Positions 20,520 to 30,940 of a stretch of DNA of 64,000 bases are shown piece by piece. The position numbers were made by a program, and so were the translations under genes. This DNA comes from Isoetes taiwanensis (taxonomy: Eukaryota > Streptophyta > Lycopodiopsida > Isoetales > Isoetaceae). The stretch's first letter is position 1. The number at the start of each line of letters is the position of its first letter. The notes under the pieces are model-generated. The model was given only the letters and a program-made list of their open reading frames with translations, was not told where the DNA came from and ran no database searches. Where the stretch lies: the NCBI GenBank assembly GCA_021234155.1, contig JAJEKV010000004.1, positions 11,722,109 to 11,786,108 of the forward strand. The letters are read 5' to 3'.

Positions 20520-21170
20520 AGTTGTGGTGTGGTGTGGTGTATTGTGCGTGATATTTATGGTGTCATGTGGGTGTGTGCATTTTAAATGTATGATATGTGT
20601 GGATTCACTATTTTATTTATTCCCGCCCCTCATCCCACCCCCTCCCACCCTAACCCACCCACCCACCCACCCCACACCCCCTTCTCCCCCACCCCCAACA
20701 ATCCCCTACCACCACATTCACCACATTCTTCATTACCACCACACTAAAAACCCACCATCTCTCACCACTACACTCCACCACACAATCTCTCACCACCACA
20801 GTTCACCACATTTGTCACACCACCACACCACATAACACCCCACCATCTATCCTACCACTACATTTCATCCACCATAGACAACTATCATATCTTTGCCATC
20901 ACCATATTTCAAACCCACCATCTCCCACCACCACATGCACCACATTCTTCATTACCACCACATTTGAAGCCCACCATCTCCCACCACCACACTCCACCAA
21001 GTCCCACACCATACCCCCACCATCTCCCACCACCACACTCCACCATGTCTCACCACCATACTCCACCATCTCCCACCACCACACTCCACCACACTGCACA
21101 ATGTCTCATCACTCCTTGCTACCACCACACATTTGGTGTATGGTATGTGTGGTGGATGATGTATAGCGTG
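20520..21170. repeat. CACCA-rich simple and minisatellite sequence
   Basis: After a GT-rich start (GTGGTGTGGTGTGGTG) the strand is dominated by CCCACCACC-type repeats. Phrases such as CCACCATCTCCCACCACCAC recur every 25-70 bp. The strand asymmetry is extreme over ~550 bp. Open frames rich in Pro, His and Thr here, and Gly/Trp-rich frames on the minus strand, are by-products. Confidence 0.9.
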
Positions 21171-21464
21171 TAGAATGTGTGGTGCATAGTATGGAGTGCA
21201 AATTTTTGTAGGGCTTTTTTGCTTGGGCGTTTTGTTCTTTTTCTACCATTTCGATACAAATAAGAAGATAAAACGAAGGTATAAACTACAACTTGATCAT
21301 ACTGGACACAAAACAGGAGATAATGATTCATAGAAGAGGCACAAGTCATGTGCTCTCAAAAGTACAACCAAATATAGAAGATAATTTGTAAACTAAAAAA
21401 AGCAATTATCATTATGCAAGTACTGCTGTAGAAGTTTGTCCAGAATAGCATCAGGTAGAATAGG

Positions 21465-23776
21465 CTAAATCAAAGTCAAGTCAACCACTGGATCTCTCCC
21501 GAATATCTTAGTAAGGACATAGAATATATGTTTGCAAGGTGTATAGTTGTTCTTCAATGCTTTGCCTTGGAAGTCAGGACAAGTGCAAGCAGGCTCGTTC
21601 TTGATGCTAAATGTGTATGTGTCCTTCTCCCTTTTCAAATGGAAATCAACATGCTTTTTGACCTCTACCACATTCATCATTCTTACATCACCCATATCTT
21701 TGCTCAGGTTCACTTCGATTGCCTACTCAGTTTTGACCTTCTCTTAACTCTTTTACCATCTCGTCGCAATGGTGGTCCTAGTTGCAGTATCGCTGCTTCA
21801 CATGCATGAACTGGTTCAACACTAGTCCTATATAAACCCTCCAAGTTGTAGCCACCATTTTGAAGAATCTCAAGTTCATCTTGTTTGAGGTTCGTGCCCA
21901 CTGCAACTGGCCATAAAATGGGTCTCTGAGGCACCTCAAGTATGCTAGGATGTGCATACCATGTGCATTTCAAGTAATCTTCACAAAACCAAAAGACTTG
22001 TTACAATTGCCACCCCTGTATGACCTGATTCCATAGAAAGAAGGGGCTGCGATAGATGATAAACTTTTATTGATAAGTTTATCACATTTTTTGCCATCGA
22101 TACTCACTCTCCCTTGGCATCTGATCTTGCTACCTGCTGTAATTCTTCGAATTGCCCAGTTTGTATGGGCAACTTCTTTTTCTCTCACAAGAATATCTCT
22201 ACTGTTAAACAAATTTCTTACCACAGGATCATCTTTAGCTACTCTTGGTATGTTTCTTGCTTCCTTGTCTCGTCGATGTGCTCCATGCTCACTGTGAATA
22301 CTAGCAGTTTCATCTAAGTTTTTTCTCTTCAATATTGTTTCATCATTTCCTCTTGTTTCTGTGTTATGCAAGAAAACACCAGGTCTGAATACTTCCTTGT
22401 TGACAGCGGCGCACATCTCAGAAGGCTTAATACCACTATTAAGTCTACCCTGTAGCCTTGAAAACAATGTAGAAAGTCCTGGGCCCATTCCTACGTAATT
22501 GCGCTCCAAATATGATTTGTATCTCGTACTTTGCAAGATAGCCTCTGTAAGATCAAATAGAGTAGCATCATATAAAGAGAGGTTCCTTCTATAGCCAGTG
22601 GCAACCAACCAGCTTCCATGTCTGGATTTAGAGAGATTTGTATCAGGCATATGCATTGCAATATCTATATTGCTTTGGGCTTTCATGAAACCTACTGGCT
22701 CTTTGATGCCACCATGCCAACCATGAAGAGAATGCCATGACATTAGAACTTGATGCCACAACTGAGAGCCACTCTAGGATGCTTTGATATATGGCTTCTA
22801 CTTCCTCTTGGCTCGAGCAAAGTCTCCATAATCTACATTGATTTAAGAACACTTACCTATTCTCAGGGCTCAAGTGCTTCTTGGTCTACCTTTGCAAGCA
22901 TTGTTCAAAGTGAAAAACACAAGATCTTTCTTTCTCAGGGTATGTCTTACCTTCAAAAAAGATATCTCGAATGGCATTCCAATTAGCTTGGACCTCGTCA
23001 GCCATGAATCCATGAAATTGGGCCAGAGGAAAGCCTTTGGACTGCAATACCTTGTTTAACTTTCTCCAAAATTTCTTTTGAGATGACACATCCTCTGTTT
23101 TCATCTCACATATGGCAATAATTTGCAAACCTCGTATCCTATTATGAACAAACATGAGAGGAAATCAATTAAGTAAAAGCAGTAAAAAATACTCACATGG
23201 GATCATAAACGTGATAGGCCATTGTAGTCCATCCATTTATCTGCTTCACATGATCGAAATGAACCCAAGATTTTGCCAAATCTCCTGAAGGGCGCATGCG
23301 GTTCACTAAGTCAACTCCTGAACCAGCTCCAACTGTGGACATCTTAAAAACATAACATCTCTCAATTGAGGCATTGTGTAGCTGGTCTAGAAACTTGGAG
23401 CCATGTAAGAATTCATAGCGGCACTTCCTTTTCAAGTACAACAGTCCACTTATCTCATCCTAGGATTGTCTATTTCTCTTCCTTGTATCGTCAATCCACT
23501 TCCTAAGTCTGCAGAACATAACAACTTATTAGATTAAAACATTAGTCTGCAAAATTAAATTGTTTGCCAGGCTTGCCTTCTCTGATTGCACAATTGTTCT
23601 AGGTGCATTAAGAGGACATCTACTTGTTCAGTAGTCATTTTGTCCACTTCTTCTACGTCTACCTCCATTAACATGCTTTTGCATATTTTGTCCATAGCAA
23701 TCTCATTTTGCAGTTGGCTTGGTCCCATAAAACGAACTGAAGCTGAGGTGCTATCAACTACATTCTTAAGTTTCAT
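21465..23776 (-). pseudogene. SWIM-domain MULE-like transposase remnant with introns
   Basis: Minus-strand pieces run in order. 23776-23555 is an acidic N-terminal region. 23441-23193 includes LLYLKRKCRYEFLHGSKFLD and VHFDHVKQINGWTTMAYHVY. A 58-nt GT..AG intron lies at 23196-23139. 23138-22886 includes FPLAQFHGFMADEVQANWNA and RSCVFHFEQC, a DDE-transposase-like segment with the metal-binding Asp. 22852-21970 follows, with SSWLAWWHQR. 21713-21465 has CTCPDFQGK and YTPCKHIFYVL, a CxC...CxH SWIM zinc finger. This order fits MULE-type transposases or domesticated derivatives. Frames change near 22700 and 21970, so it is probably dead unless more introns exist. Terminal inverted repeats were not found by eye. 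Confidence 0.7.
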
Positions 23777-24037
23777 GATTTCTAGTCTTGATTGTGCTCA
23801 TCTGATTGGATGGGAATGGGCACTTGTGTGTATGACAAGTCTTGTATCCATGGTACACTTTGGAAGACAATAGTATATCATAGCATCGCATAATGACATA
23901 ATTTATCAGTGGCTATCATTCCACACAAAAGGAAATATGAAAGCCATGTCCATCATTTTGATATAATTTTCTTATAGACTTCTTCATTTTCATATGAATG
24001 ACGTGGTTATTTATTTTATCTGATGTAGTCCACGGAC
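23777..24037. other. Intergenic space between two divergent genes
   Basis: About 260 bp separate the start of the minus-strand transposase remnant from the plus-strand ATG at 24038. AT-rich; no firm promoter element can be named, but the geometry is that of a shared divergent promoter. Confidence 0.4.
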
Positions 24038-24195
24038 ATGGTGGAAACAAGAAATAGTGCTTCTAGCTTTGTCTACAAGTATTTGGAAAAAGAGCCGAGG
24101 AGGGCTTCCTAAAAAAAAATGGATATTGCCGAGAATGATGATGTAGAAAATACAAGTCAGTTGCCTGATGATAGTAGCTCATTACCTGCTGAACA

Positions 24196-24285
24196 GGATC
24201 ATCAGATGGACATTCAGGATCAGATGGACACTCAGGATTAGATGGACACACAGATGGACACTCAGGATCAGATGGACACTTAGAT
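24196..24285 (+). repeat. Short tandem repeat (CAGATGGACACTCAGGAT)
   Basis: Four to five imperfect copies of an 18-bp phrase, with 12-18 bp spacing, code for MD.QDQ repeats in the plus-strand gene. One copy carries a TAG. Confidence 0.85.
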
Positions 24286-24802
24286 GGAAAAGGAGACAGT
24301 TATAGTGAAAAAAACGGGCAACAAGAAAACAAAAGAAGATGAAGATCTGCAATCTTTGGAGTTTCCCAGAAGTTTTACTTTGCAAATGATCTCAGAAACC
24401 TTGCAAGAACTAAGAATAGTCCGCAAGACACGCCTCTTTGCAGAATAGTGCTTAATCAAGCCGTCAGAATTGTTAGTAAAGAAGCAAAATCCCTTCGTGA
24501 GCCTCTTCGAGTTGATGGCTATGTCATGGAAAAAGGCAGCTTCATATTATCTATCACCACTACAGTAGGGAGTCATTGTCCAGTAACAGATGAGATCATG
24601 CAAACATGGGATGCGTATTGGAGGAAGAGAATCAAGGTTTTGAGTGTGAGCTTGAACATAATGATGATTGGAAAGACTTGAGTGGAAAAATGTTTTTGTG
24701 CTGGGATGGAACTCATCGCACAGATGCATGGATGTAGGAGATCAAGGATCGTTATTTTTCAATCCAATCAACCTTTGTTGAAATTGATACATAAAAGGAA
24801 GC

Positions 24803-24818
24803 AGCTTTGATAAGAATA
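24803..24818. repeat. Target-site duplication, left copy
   Basis: AGCTTTGATAAGAATA here is identical to 26303-26318 and brackets the minus-strand LINE. Confidence 0.92.
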
Positions 24819-26302
24819 GAATAGAATAGAATATGATTTTATCGTCCACGGAGACCAACTGGCCTATGGGACCCAAGTACAAAGAGAGAGCAGCAGGCGT
24901 ATTACTACCAGGATTAAAAAACCCCCGCCCCGAAGGGTTTTCGGGGGAAAAACCTTAGTAGCAATAAGGATGCTGACATACTGCACAGTTATATACATAA
25001 TCACAAGTACAGCTGAGGTTAATGTCGGACAGAGGGGCATAACTGAGTCCGCGTATCCATTACCTCCCGGAGGTACGATCCCAACAAGCCTACAGAGGCC
25101 GTGCTCAGTAGCTCATGCAGGGCCTGATGGGGCACAACTAACCGAGCATACCGAGCCCGGATATGCTCGTACGCCGGACAGGCCTGGAGGGCGTGACTTT
25201 CATCCTCAATGGCGCCCTGTTGACAGCACTGACAGACTCTGTCCTCATGCATATTCTAAATTGTCGTTTCTTTTGCCTGGGGGCAAACTGCACACCGGCT
25301 CTGCCACTGCAAAGGGATCCTCCGGCAACGTAGAGGCAGGCAAGCTTGGACTGGCAAGCGGAGTTGCTGTCTCAAGTGGCAGCATGCTGCTCGGAATCTC
25401 AAAGTTTGCTTCCCCTGTAGCTTGTGCATCCATAGCCCGAGGACTTCCGCCTGAACGGCGACCTGCGGGCTGAGTACTGAGGGAGCTTCCTGACCTACGG
25501 GGGGATGAAGCGCTCCCTCCCTCTCACCGACTTCTATAGAGCCCCGCCCACATCCTGCCTGTTGCACAAAACCCAGAAGAGGGCAGCCCGCTCCCTCCTT
25601 GTCTCCAATCTCCATAGGGCCTTGCCCAAATCGTGGCTGCTGTGCACAACCCAGCCGAGGGTTTAAGGCAGTCTGCCCTACCCTTTCGCTCTCCAAAACC
25701 CTACACAACTGAGTCCGATGGGCACCACTTTGAAGAGGCCCGCTCCCACCCTCCACTACTGCTTCAGGTGACGAACAGACCAAGACCGGCACTGGGGCAG
25801 CTGGATCTGAGGGCAACCCAAACCCCAGCCCAGCCGGCCGGCCCTGAGGCCATGAAGCTGCCGAGTTCCTCCCTACACCAACCGTCTCAACTGCAATAAA
25901 ATGTGGCAATAGCTTCTGCTCAGCAGGTCGTTCCTGTAGTCCCGATACTGCCGACTCGATCCCTACAGCCCCCCTTTCTGCCGCAAGAAGATCTGTTGAA
26001 GGCAGATCAAGTTTTTAGGTTGAAGATCCTGCCTATAGATTCTGCTGGGCCGCCCGCGCCAGCTTCGGAATCTGTTTAGGAGGTGCCGATTGCATCCCAG
26101 AGGCCCGCTCTTCCCAATCCGATCGTCTGCCATACCTCCAGAACTCCGTCCGTCCGATCCGCTTATACCGCCTGGAGTCGCCGCCTCAGTTCCGCCACCG
26201 CCATCCTTCTTAACAAGGATCCTCTTGCACCTTCTGGACGATGGCATTGTTATCAGACATGGTGCAGAAATCATGGTGAAGTACAGAAATGAGATGTTCA
26301 AA
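24819..26302 (-). mobile_element. Internally deleted LINE (ORF1 joined to ORF2 C-terminus)
   Basis: The element lies on the minus strand between perfect 16-bp target duplications. Its 3' end is a GAATA repeat tail (24819-24834), followed by ATCGTCCACGGAGACC, the shared family 3' end, and a strong 3' UTR hairpin (24901-24960). Next comes the ORF2 zinc region (25252-25019: EDRVCQCC...DESHALQACP). Immediately upstream, at about 25253, it switches to a Gly/Pro-rich ORF1-like frame (25909-25256) and further ORF1 sequence to ~26260. Endonuclease and reverse transcriptase are absent. The full 5' region and both target duplications suggest it moved as a deleted, non-autonomous form. Confidence 0.85.
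25256..25909 (-). CDS. LINE ORF1-like open frame, Gly/Pro-rich
   Basis: A 217-codon open frame on the minus strand with composition typical of a low-complexity nucleic-acid-binding ORF1 (many Gly, Pro, Gln, Arg), including QGRPAGLGFGLPSDPAAPVP and EIGDKEGAGCPLLGFVQQAG. A near-repeat of about 36 residues is visible: GxGPMEIGDKEGA and GRGSIEVGEREGA share spacing. A preceding frame (26334-25963) with KKDGGGGTEAATPGG probably represents the ORF1 start. The two are out of frame with each other. No zinc knuckle could be confirmed. Confidence 0.55.
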   Translation of the reverse strand: MPHFIAVETVGVGRNSAASWPQGRPAGLGFGLPSDPAAPVPVLVCSSPEAVVEGGSGPLQSGAHRTQLCRVLESERVGQTALNPRLGCAQQPRFGQGPMEIGDKEGAGCPLLGFVQQAGCGRGSIEVGEREGALHPPVGQEAPSVLSPQVAVQAEVLGLWMHKLQGKQTLRFRAACCHLRQQLRLPVQACLPLRCRRIPLQWQSRCAVCPQAKETTI

Positions 26303-26318
26303 AGCTTTGATAAGAATA
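26303..26318. repeat. Target-site duplication, right copy
   Basis: AGCTTTGATAAGAATA, identical to 24803-24818. Removing one copy and the LINE rejoins the interrupted plus-strand gene. Confidence 0.92.
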
Positions 26319-26859
26319 TGTCTATGACTGTCAAAATGGAGGATGCATTTGAAATCCGAAGGGCGTCACAACGAGTTTGCTACAGGTGATCCCAGTTCTA
26401 TGCTTTAAGTTTGTTTTGTTTACCTATTAGTAAAATTGACCAGTTTCATGCTTGAAACATTCAGGTACTTGCATTTTTGTGTGGCCCGGAATTATGTGGA
26501 TGATGCCTATACTGGTAACCTCATGGGCAACAAGGTCGAGTTCCGAAGCTATATATTCTGAAAAGGGAAGTTTGGATAGACTAGGAGGATTGTCGAATTG
26601 GGAGATTAGCAATTGCCCTTGGTGGATAGACTTTCCAGCCGGCATCATTCCAGAAGAAGAAAAGGAGAGGCACAACAATATGCTTTCATCCGTTGCAGAT
26701 CCTTTTGTGATTGGAAGTGAGGATAATGACCCACCAGAAAAGAAAAAGAGAAGGAAATATCAAGCACAGAGTGGAGACAAAAATCAGGAAAAAGTTGAGA
26801 AAAAATAGAGCTAGAGAGAGAAAGTGTACCTGTGACATAACTTAAAAGCTGACCTAAAA

Positions 26860-27389
26860 ATCTAAAAAATTAAGCACCTTTGGCAATACATGTCGAAGTT
26901 CTTCATGATATCACTTCCACATCATGATATACCATAATATATCATCGTCATCACATATCATCCACATCACCTCCACATCATCACCATGTCATATCCATGT
27001 CAAAAAAAGTTTTTGACTAGGAAAAACAGTTATTTGCTATGTTTCTTGCCATTTTTTTTTTAACCAAAACATATATCCTTAGCCATCTTTGCCCTAAAAA
27101 ACTAAAAAGTTTTCATTTTCCAATTTTTTTTTTCCCATAAGGTAGAGCATGGAAAAATATATGGTATAGCCTTGAAAAAATTGAATATGGTCATTTTTAG
27201 ACCTCCAAAATCCATTCCTTGGGATATTTGCCATAATTATAAAAAAAAAAAAAAAAAAAAAAAAGCAAAACCAGTAGAATAGAAGTAACGGAGTTATTGA
27301 CTTTATAGAACAAGCTTAGTGGTTTCCAAATGGGATGAAGTATCACTAGTTTTGACACATGCTTTGTGCTTATGTTATTTCTAAGATGT
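26860..27389. other. AT-rich spacer with ATCAC-type repeats and an A run
   Basis: Contains CATCATGATATACCATAAT and CACATCACCTCCACATCATC low-complexity phrases (26910-27000) and a 24-base A run at 27241-27264. The A run could be a LINE tail in plus orientation, but no LINE coding sequence precedes it. Confidence 0.6.
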
Positions 27390-27782
27390 TCCATATATGC
27401 GGAGACAGCTTTGGGATCCCCGCTTAGTCATGAGGACCAACTCCCTTGAGTGCATGTGCAGTCAATGAGCAAGGCAGCAGTCAGGCGGATGGCGGCATTA
27501 TAGTTGAGAATCGTGGTTGAGTCCAAAGCTTCTAGATTGATTTGTTAAAGTTGGATGATGTACCTATTGAGAATATTCAATTATTTAGATGTTAACTTCA
27601 CATGATTACATTGAATTCATAAGCATATGTCCATTGAATCTGAAGTATGCTGCAATGAAGATTCAATACTTCACCATCTGCAATTTTGTATGTCAAGGAT
27701 AAACACACCAACCTAGAATTAGTGCAAGTTTAAAAAGGACCCCCCGTTGCCAAGTGGGTCAACTCGGCAGACTCATCACAGT
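27390..27782 (+). mobile_element. LTR remnant followed by an iMet primer-binding site
   Basis: Shares ordered phrases with 35756-36103: GAGCAAGGCAG, GGATGGC, ATCGTGGTTGA, GATTCAATxCTTCACCAT, and GAGTCAACTTGGCAG-like near the end. Both copies are followed at once by a TGGTATCAGA-type sequence, the site complementary to initiator tRNA-Met used by plant LTR retrotransposons. The LTR start is not sharply defined and no gag/pol follows. Similarity between copies is moderate, so they are two old insertions of one family. Confidence 0.65.
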
Positions 27783-27792
27783 TGGTATCAGA
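27783..27792 (+). other. Primer-binding site (iMet type)
   Basis: TGGTATCAGA followed by AAGCTC resembles TGGTATCAGAGC, with a one- or two-base change. Its position directly after an LTR-like sequence supports it. The flanking text also looks tRNA-like (GTTGCCAAGTGGGTCAAC upstream, GAGTTCGAGTCTC downstream), so a tRNA-derived SINE head is the alternative. Confidence 0.6.
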
Positions 27793-27879
27793 AAGCTCGG
27801 AGCAAGTCTCGAGTTCGAGTCTCTATGGTATGCACGGGTAATTTTTGCACAGTCTTAGTAATCATAGTATCACTGGCAT

Positions 27880-28195
27880 ACATGGCTACATCATAGTCTT
27901 GGATGCTCAGGAACGAGCATAGTCTTAGTAGGAGAGATTGTAATGGGGCCCATGGGAGACCATTTGAGTATTCGATCCTTGAATGCGCCTATGGGGCCCA
28001 AGACACGAGCATAAATGGGTAGAATCGACTACTCATAAACGTCTAGTTGGATGCTCCAGGACGAGCATATAATCCTCGTGGAGAGATTGTAATGGGCCCA
28101 TGGGAGACCGCATGAGCATTCGATCCTTGAATGTGCCTATGGGGCGTTCGGGAGACACCGGCATACATGAATAGCATCGGCTACTCATAAATGTC
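27880..28195 (+). repeat. Two tandem ~140-bp units
   Basis: TTGGATGCTC.AGGA.CGAGCATA, GAGAGATTGTAATGGG, CCCATGGGAGACC, ATTCGATCCTTGAATG and CTACTCATAAA.GTCTAG recur in the same order at about 27898-28035 and 28050-28195. They lie just downstream of the primer-binding site, in the leader of the putative LTR element. Confidence 0.8.
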
Positions 28196-29308
28196 TAGGC
28201 GGTTTTGCCCACTTGGTTAAGGGCACGTCGATTAGGAAAGTTACAACCTTGGCATTTCCTATCATCATGACCACAATTGTGGGCTGCCACAACTAGAAAT
28301 AGCTTCATGCATATGCATGCTCCATATACATGTGAATAGCTTTGCATGATCAATATCTAAACGATAGCAATATTCATACTTAGAGGCAGTGCATCTTGAA
28401 TGCATATGATATACTTCTTCAAAGACATTGAGAACATGACCCTCGAGGTATAAATATAAACGAATCTTGCACATTACCATCTACTCCTTTTAAAATATTG
28501 AGAAAATTCCAAATATACCCCTCAAGTTTGCAAATATTCCCAAAATACATATAGAAACAGAGTATTCATTCCAAATGGCAATAATATTTTTGTGACCAAT
28601 CAAATAAAGAAGTGCACTTCATAAGACAAAAGGATGGGAGTGAGACCTATCTAGTAACAGTAGAATTGAAATCTTCAAGCTACCATATTTAAAGACATGT
28701 TATTAAAAATAACTAAAATGCATATACCTAGTATCCAACTCCGATTTCAATGAATTTGGTTTTGTTGAAAATACCATATCATCTTAATTTATAATGTTCG
28801 GGAACAATTTTTGAATTTGAGGAGGCACAAAAACTATATTACATATTTAACAAGGTGCTGCGCACGGAGGGTTGCCCTCCGTGTCTCGAGGGTGAAGTGG
28901 CTTAAATCATACTTCAAAGTCATGTTTTCACAATCAATCAGAATTGCTACTTTAAACAATACAATACTTGATACCTTGACTTTATGAACAACCCAAAAAT
29001 CCCCATCTCCATGACTAAATCAAGATCCCTCCTTCTGCCTCTCCCTCCCTCCCTTTCTCAGCACTCTCCCTTAATACACACTGCATAGTGCATATCTTCT
29101 CCTCTAATACACAATGTGTACGTGCATATTAGGTGTGTGTTGCATACGTGCAATGGTGTGGTATAAACATGTGTATATACCACACCATGTATGAACATGT
29201 ATACGGTCTACTATACCACCCCAACACACACCATACTAGAAGAATCTTTGCCATTATCATCCGTTCCATCATCCGCCGTCATAATGGTGATTTTGGATGG
29301 ACTATTTT
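28196..29308. other. AT-rich spacer with hairpin and microsatellites
   Basis: No gene seen. It holds a perfect hairpin at 28863-28883 (listed separately), CTCCCTCCCTCCC near 29041, and alternating GTGCATATTAGGTGTGTG-type sequence near 29110-29200. Confidence 0.5.
28863..28883. repeat. Perfect hairpin CACGGAGGG-TTG-CCCTCCGTG
   Basis: A 9-bp perfect stem with a 3-base loop, preceded by ACAAGGTGCTGCG. The reverse of the same phrase occurs at 62085-62117 (GCGCAGCACCTTGTT, with GGAGGGCAACCCCT). It may be the end of a small mobile element. Confidence 0.8.
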
Positions 29309-29600
29309 TTTTGTTGAAGGATGTCAGACTTTATTCAATCAAAGAGTCAAATACAAGTATAAATGCAGAGACAGGAATAAAATCTCAGCGGATAAGCGGA
29401 GACCCACCGAGTGAAGCAACCTGCCTTGCACATCCAAATACTCCTCAAAAATCAATCGCCTCTTGCGAGGGGCAAGTGAAGAACAATGATACGATGAGCT
29501 TCTTGGAGAACACGATTATCTGCCACATCCAGACCTTTGAAGATTACCAATCTTCGTCTTTTCCAGATAGTCCAAAGCAACCATCCTACTGCTGCTGCTG
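29309..29600 (-). mobile_element. LINE 3' fragment, minus strand
   Basis: A short T run (29308-29315) is the reverse of a poly(A) tail. On the minus strand the 5' part reads TIWKRRRLVIFKGLDVADNR, matching the (V)WLIWKRRRLWIFKG segment of the LINE at 39727-40228. AATAAAGTCTGACATCC lies next to the tail and includes a canonical AATAAA signal. A CTG trinucleotide run at 29589-29612 marks the other side. Confidence 0.75.
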
Positions 29601-29612
29601 CTGCTGCTGGAT
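29589..29612 (+). repeat. CTG trinucleotide microsatellite
   Basis: About seven uninterrupted CTG/TGC units next to the LINE fragment. Confidence 0.9.
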
Positions 29613-30915
29613 GGATTATTTTTTATTTGCTACTATGTCATGTCTCTGCATGAAAATGATCATATTATTGCACATGGTACTGCTATTGGAGAAAAATAGC
29701 CATAACGAGAAAACCAAGATCTAGCAGATCAAAACAAGGATTTTAACAAGAATTTCACCCTTGGTCCCTAAAATCATTATTCTAGTTTTGGAAAGGCCAG
29801 AGTTCTATTGTTATTTCATACATCAACGTTGGAGCACATACAATATCTTATGCAACTCAATGTCTCAATCTCAACCATTTAAGGTGATTACAAAAGAAAT
29901 GACAAACAAAGCTTTTTTACTTAACACTTGTCAGTAGAGGATGCTACTTGAGTATTGAAATTAGCAAGAACGCAATTTTGAAAGGTAAAAAGCGAGAAGG
30001 CACTGGTTGTTGAGGCGCACGATATTTTTTTAGGTGACTATCTTTGTCATCGGCATTTCCATTTATTTATTGATTAGTTATGCCTAGTTTCATGTCTTAA
30101 TTTTAGAATGCAGCAATTAAAAGTAGACAGCAAAGCTCTGTTCAATATAAATAGTCAAGGTCCTCGATATGTTCAAGATATCAGGCTAAAGTATAACAAG
30201 TCAAGGTACATTTATAGTACAAAGTACCGAGTGGTAGTTATTGAAGTCAACCTATCTAAAGTACTCAAGCTGATATACAAAAATTGGGTCAGAAGAATAG
30301 AATAGAATAGAAGGAATATATGTCAAGAAAGGAAAAATGTTCAATAAATTCGGGAGTGGAAGTAATAGCATGAGTCCAATCCCAAGTTCAAGAGCTAAGC
30401 AATTTGTTTGCATTGCATATTGCCATTAAATGTTATCGAGTACTATATCTGCTATACCTCTGTGATAATAGTAAGATTTCTTATAAAATAAGAACTGTTC
30501 TTCTGCCATCTTCATGTTATTAATCTGCATGAACTAGAATAATGTAACCATCCTATAAGTTGCCCTGCAGAATTTTGTTGCCTAAGCAATTTCATTCTGC
30601 AATTTTTCAAGGAGTTTACCTCTGGCTCTTCTAGTTCAATAACTGTCATCATCTTGCACATTATCAATGATATTCACATTATCTACCATGATTTTACCTT
30701 GATAAAATCTAGCCAAGGAGGAATTGGGACGAAAAAAGCGAGAACAATCTAGCCAAAGACTTGAAGAGTCGGTTTGAGGAATAGTTTGAGGTTGGCAGGA
30801 GCAAAAGATATAAAATTGAGCTCGATGATGAGGAACGTAAGCTTGGCTATGGCAGAAACCACGATACAGTAAGATTAAGGGCATTTTAATAAATCTCAAA
30901 AACCCACATAAACGA
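29613..30915. other. Spacer; open frame at 30108-30305 not recognised
   Basis: AT-rich. The 65-codon frame at 30108 ends in ATAGAATAGAATAGAATAGA (30292-30312), the same pentanucleotide as the LINE tails at 24819 and 61999, but no LINE 3' end adjoins it. No gene called. Confidence 0.4.
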
Positions 30916-30940
30916 GGGTTTGCCCCCCTAGGGGCAACCC
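30916..30940. repeat. GGGTTTGCCCC hairpin motif, copy 1
   Basis: GGGTTTGCCCCCCTAGGGGCAACCC forms a stem interrupted by one T. It is preceded by AAACCCACATAAACGA and followed by AAAAACTAA. Related copies are at 34839-34861, 56815-56838 (reverse) and 61911-61932. Confidence 0.85.

Larger units (their letters stand above)
24038..26808 (+). pseudogene. Unidentified plus-strand gene interrupted by a LINE
   Basis: I do not recognise this family. From ATG at 24038 it encodes NSASSFVYKYLEKEP, then an acidic Asp/Gln-rich stretch with MDxQDQ repeats. A structured region follows with LREPLRVDGYVMEKGSFILS and, one frame over, KMFLCWDGTHRTDAWM. After the LINE (24819-26302) it resumes with VKMEDAFEIRRASQRVCYR before a GT. 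A final exon-like part from 26463 has YLHFCVARNYVDDAYTGNL, then NWEISNCPWWIDFPAG and a basic Lys-rich C-terminus ending at 26808. Internal stops and frameshifts precede the LINE. Its divergent position next to the SWIM transposase suggests an accessory gene of the same element; that is inference. Confidence 0.5.

Noticed and set aside
20520-21170. CRISPR-like spaced repeats
   Set aside because: Repeat spacing is irregular and spacers are themselves low-complexity; the setting is a plant nuclear genome.
20524-21173. Pro/His/Thr-rich and Gly/Trp-rich open frames
   Set aside because: Direct translation of CACCA-type simple repeats.
25633-25899. Plus-strand open frame of 88 codons
   Set aside because: Antisense of the LINE ORF1-like frame.
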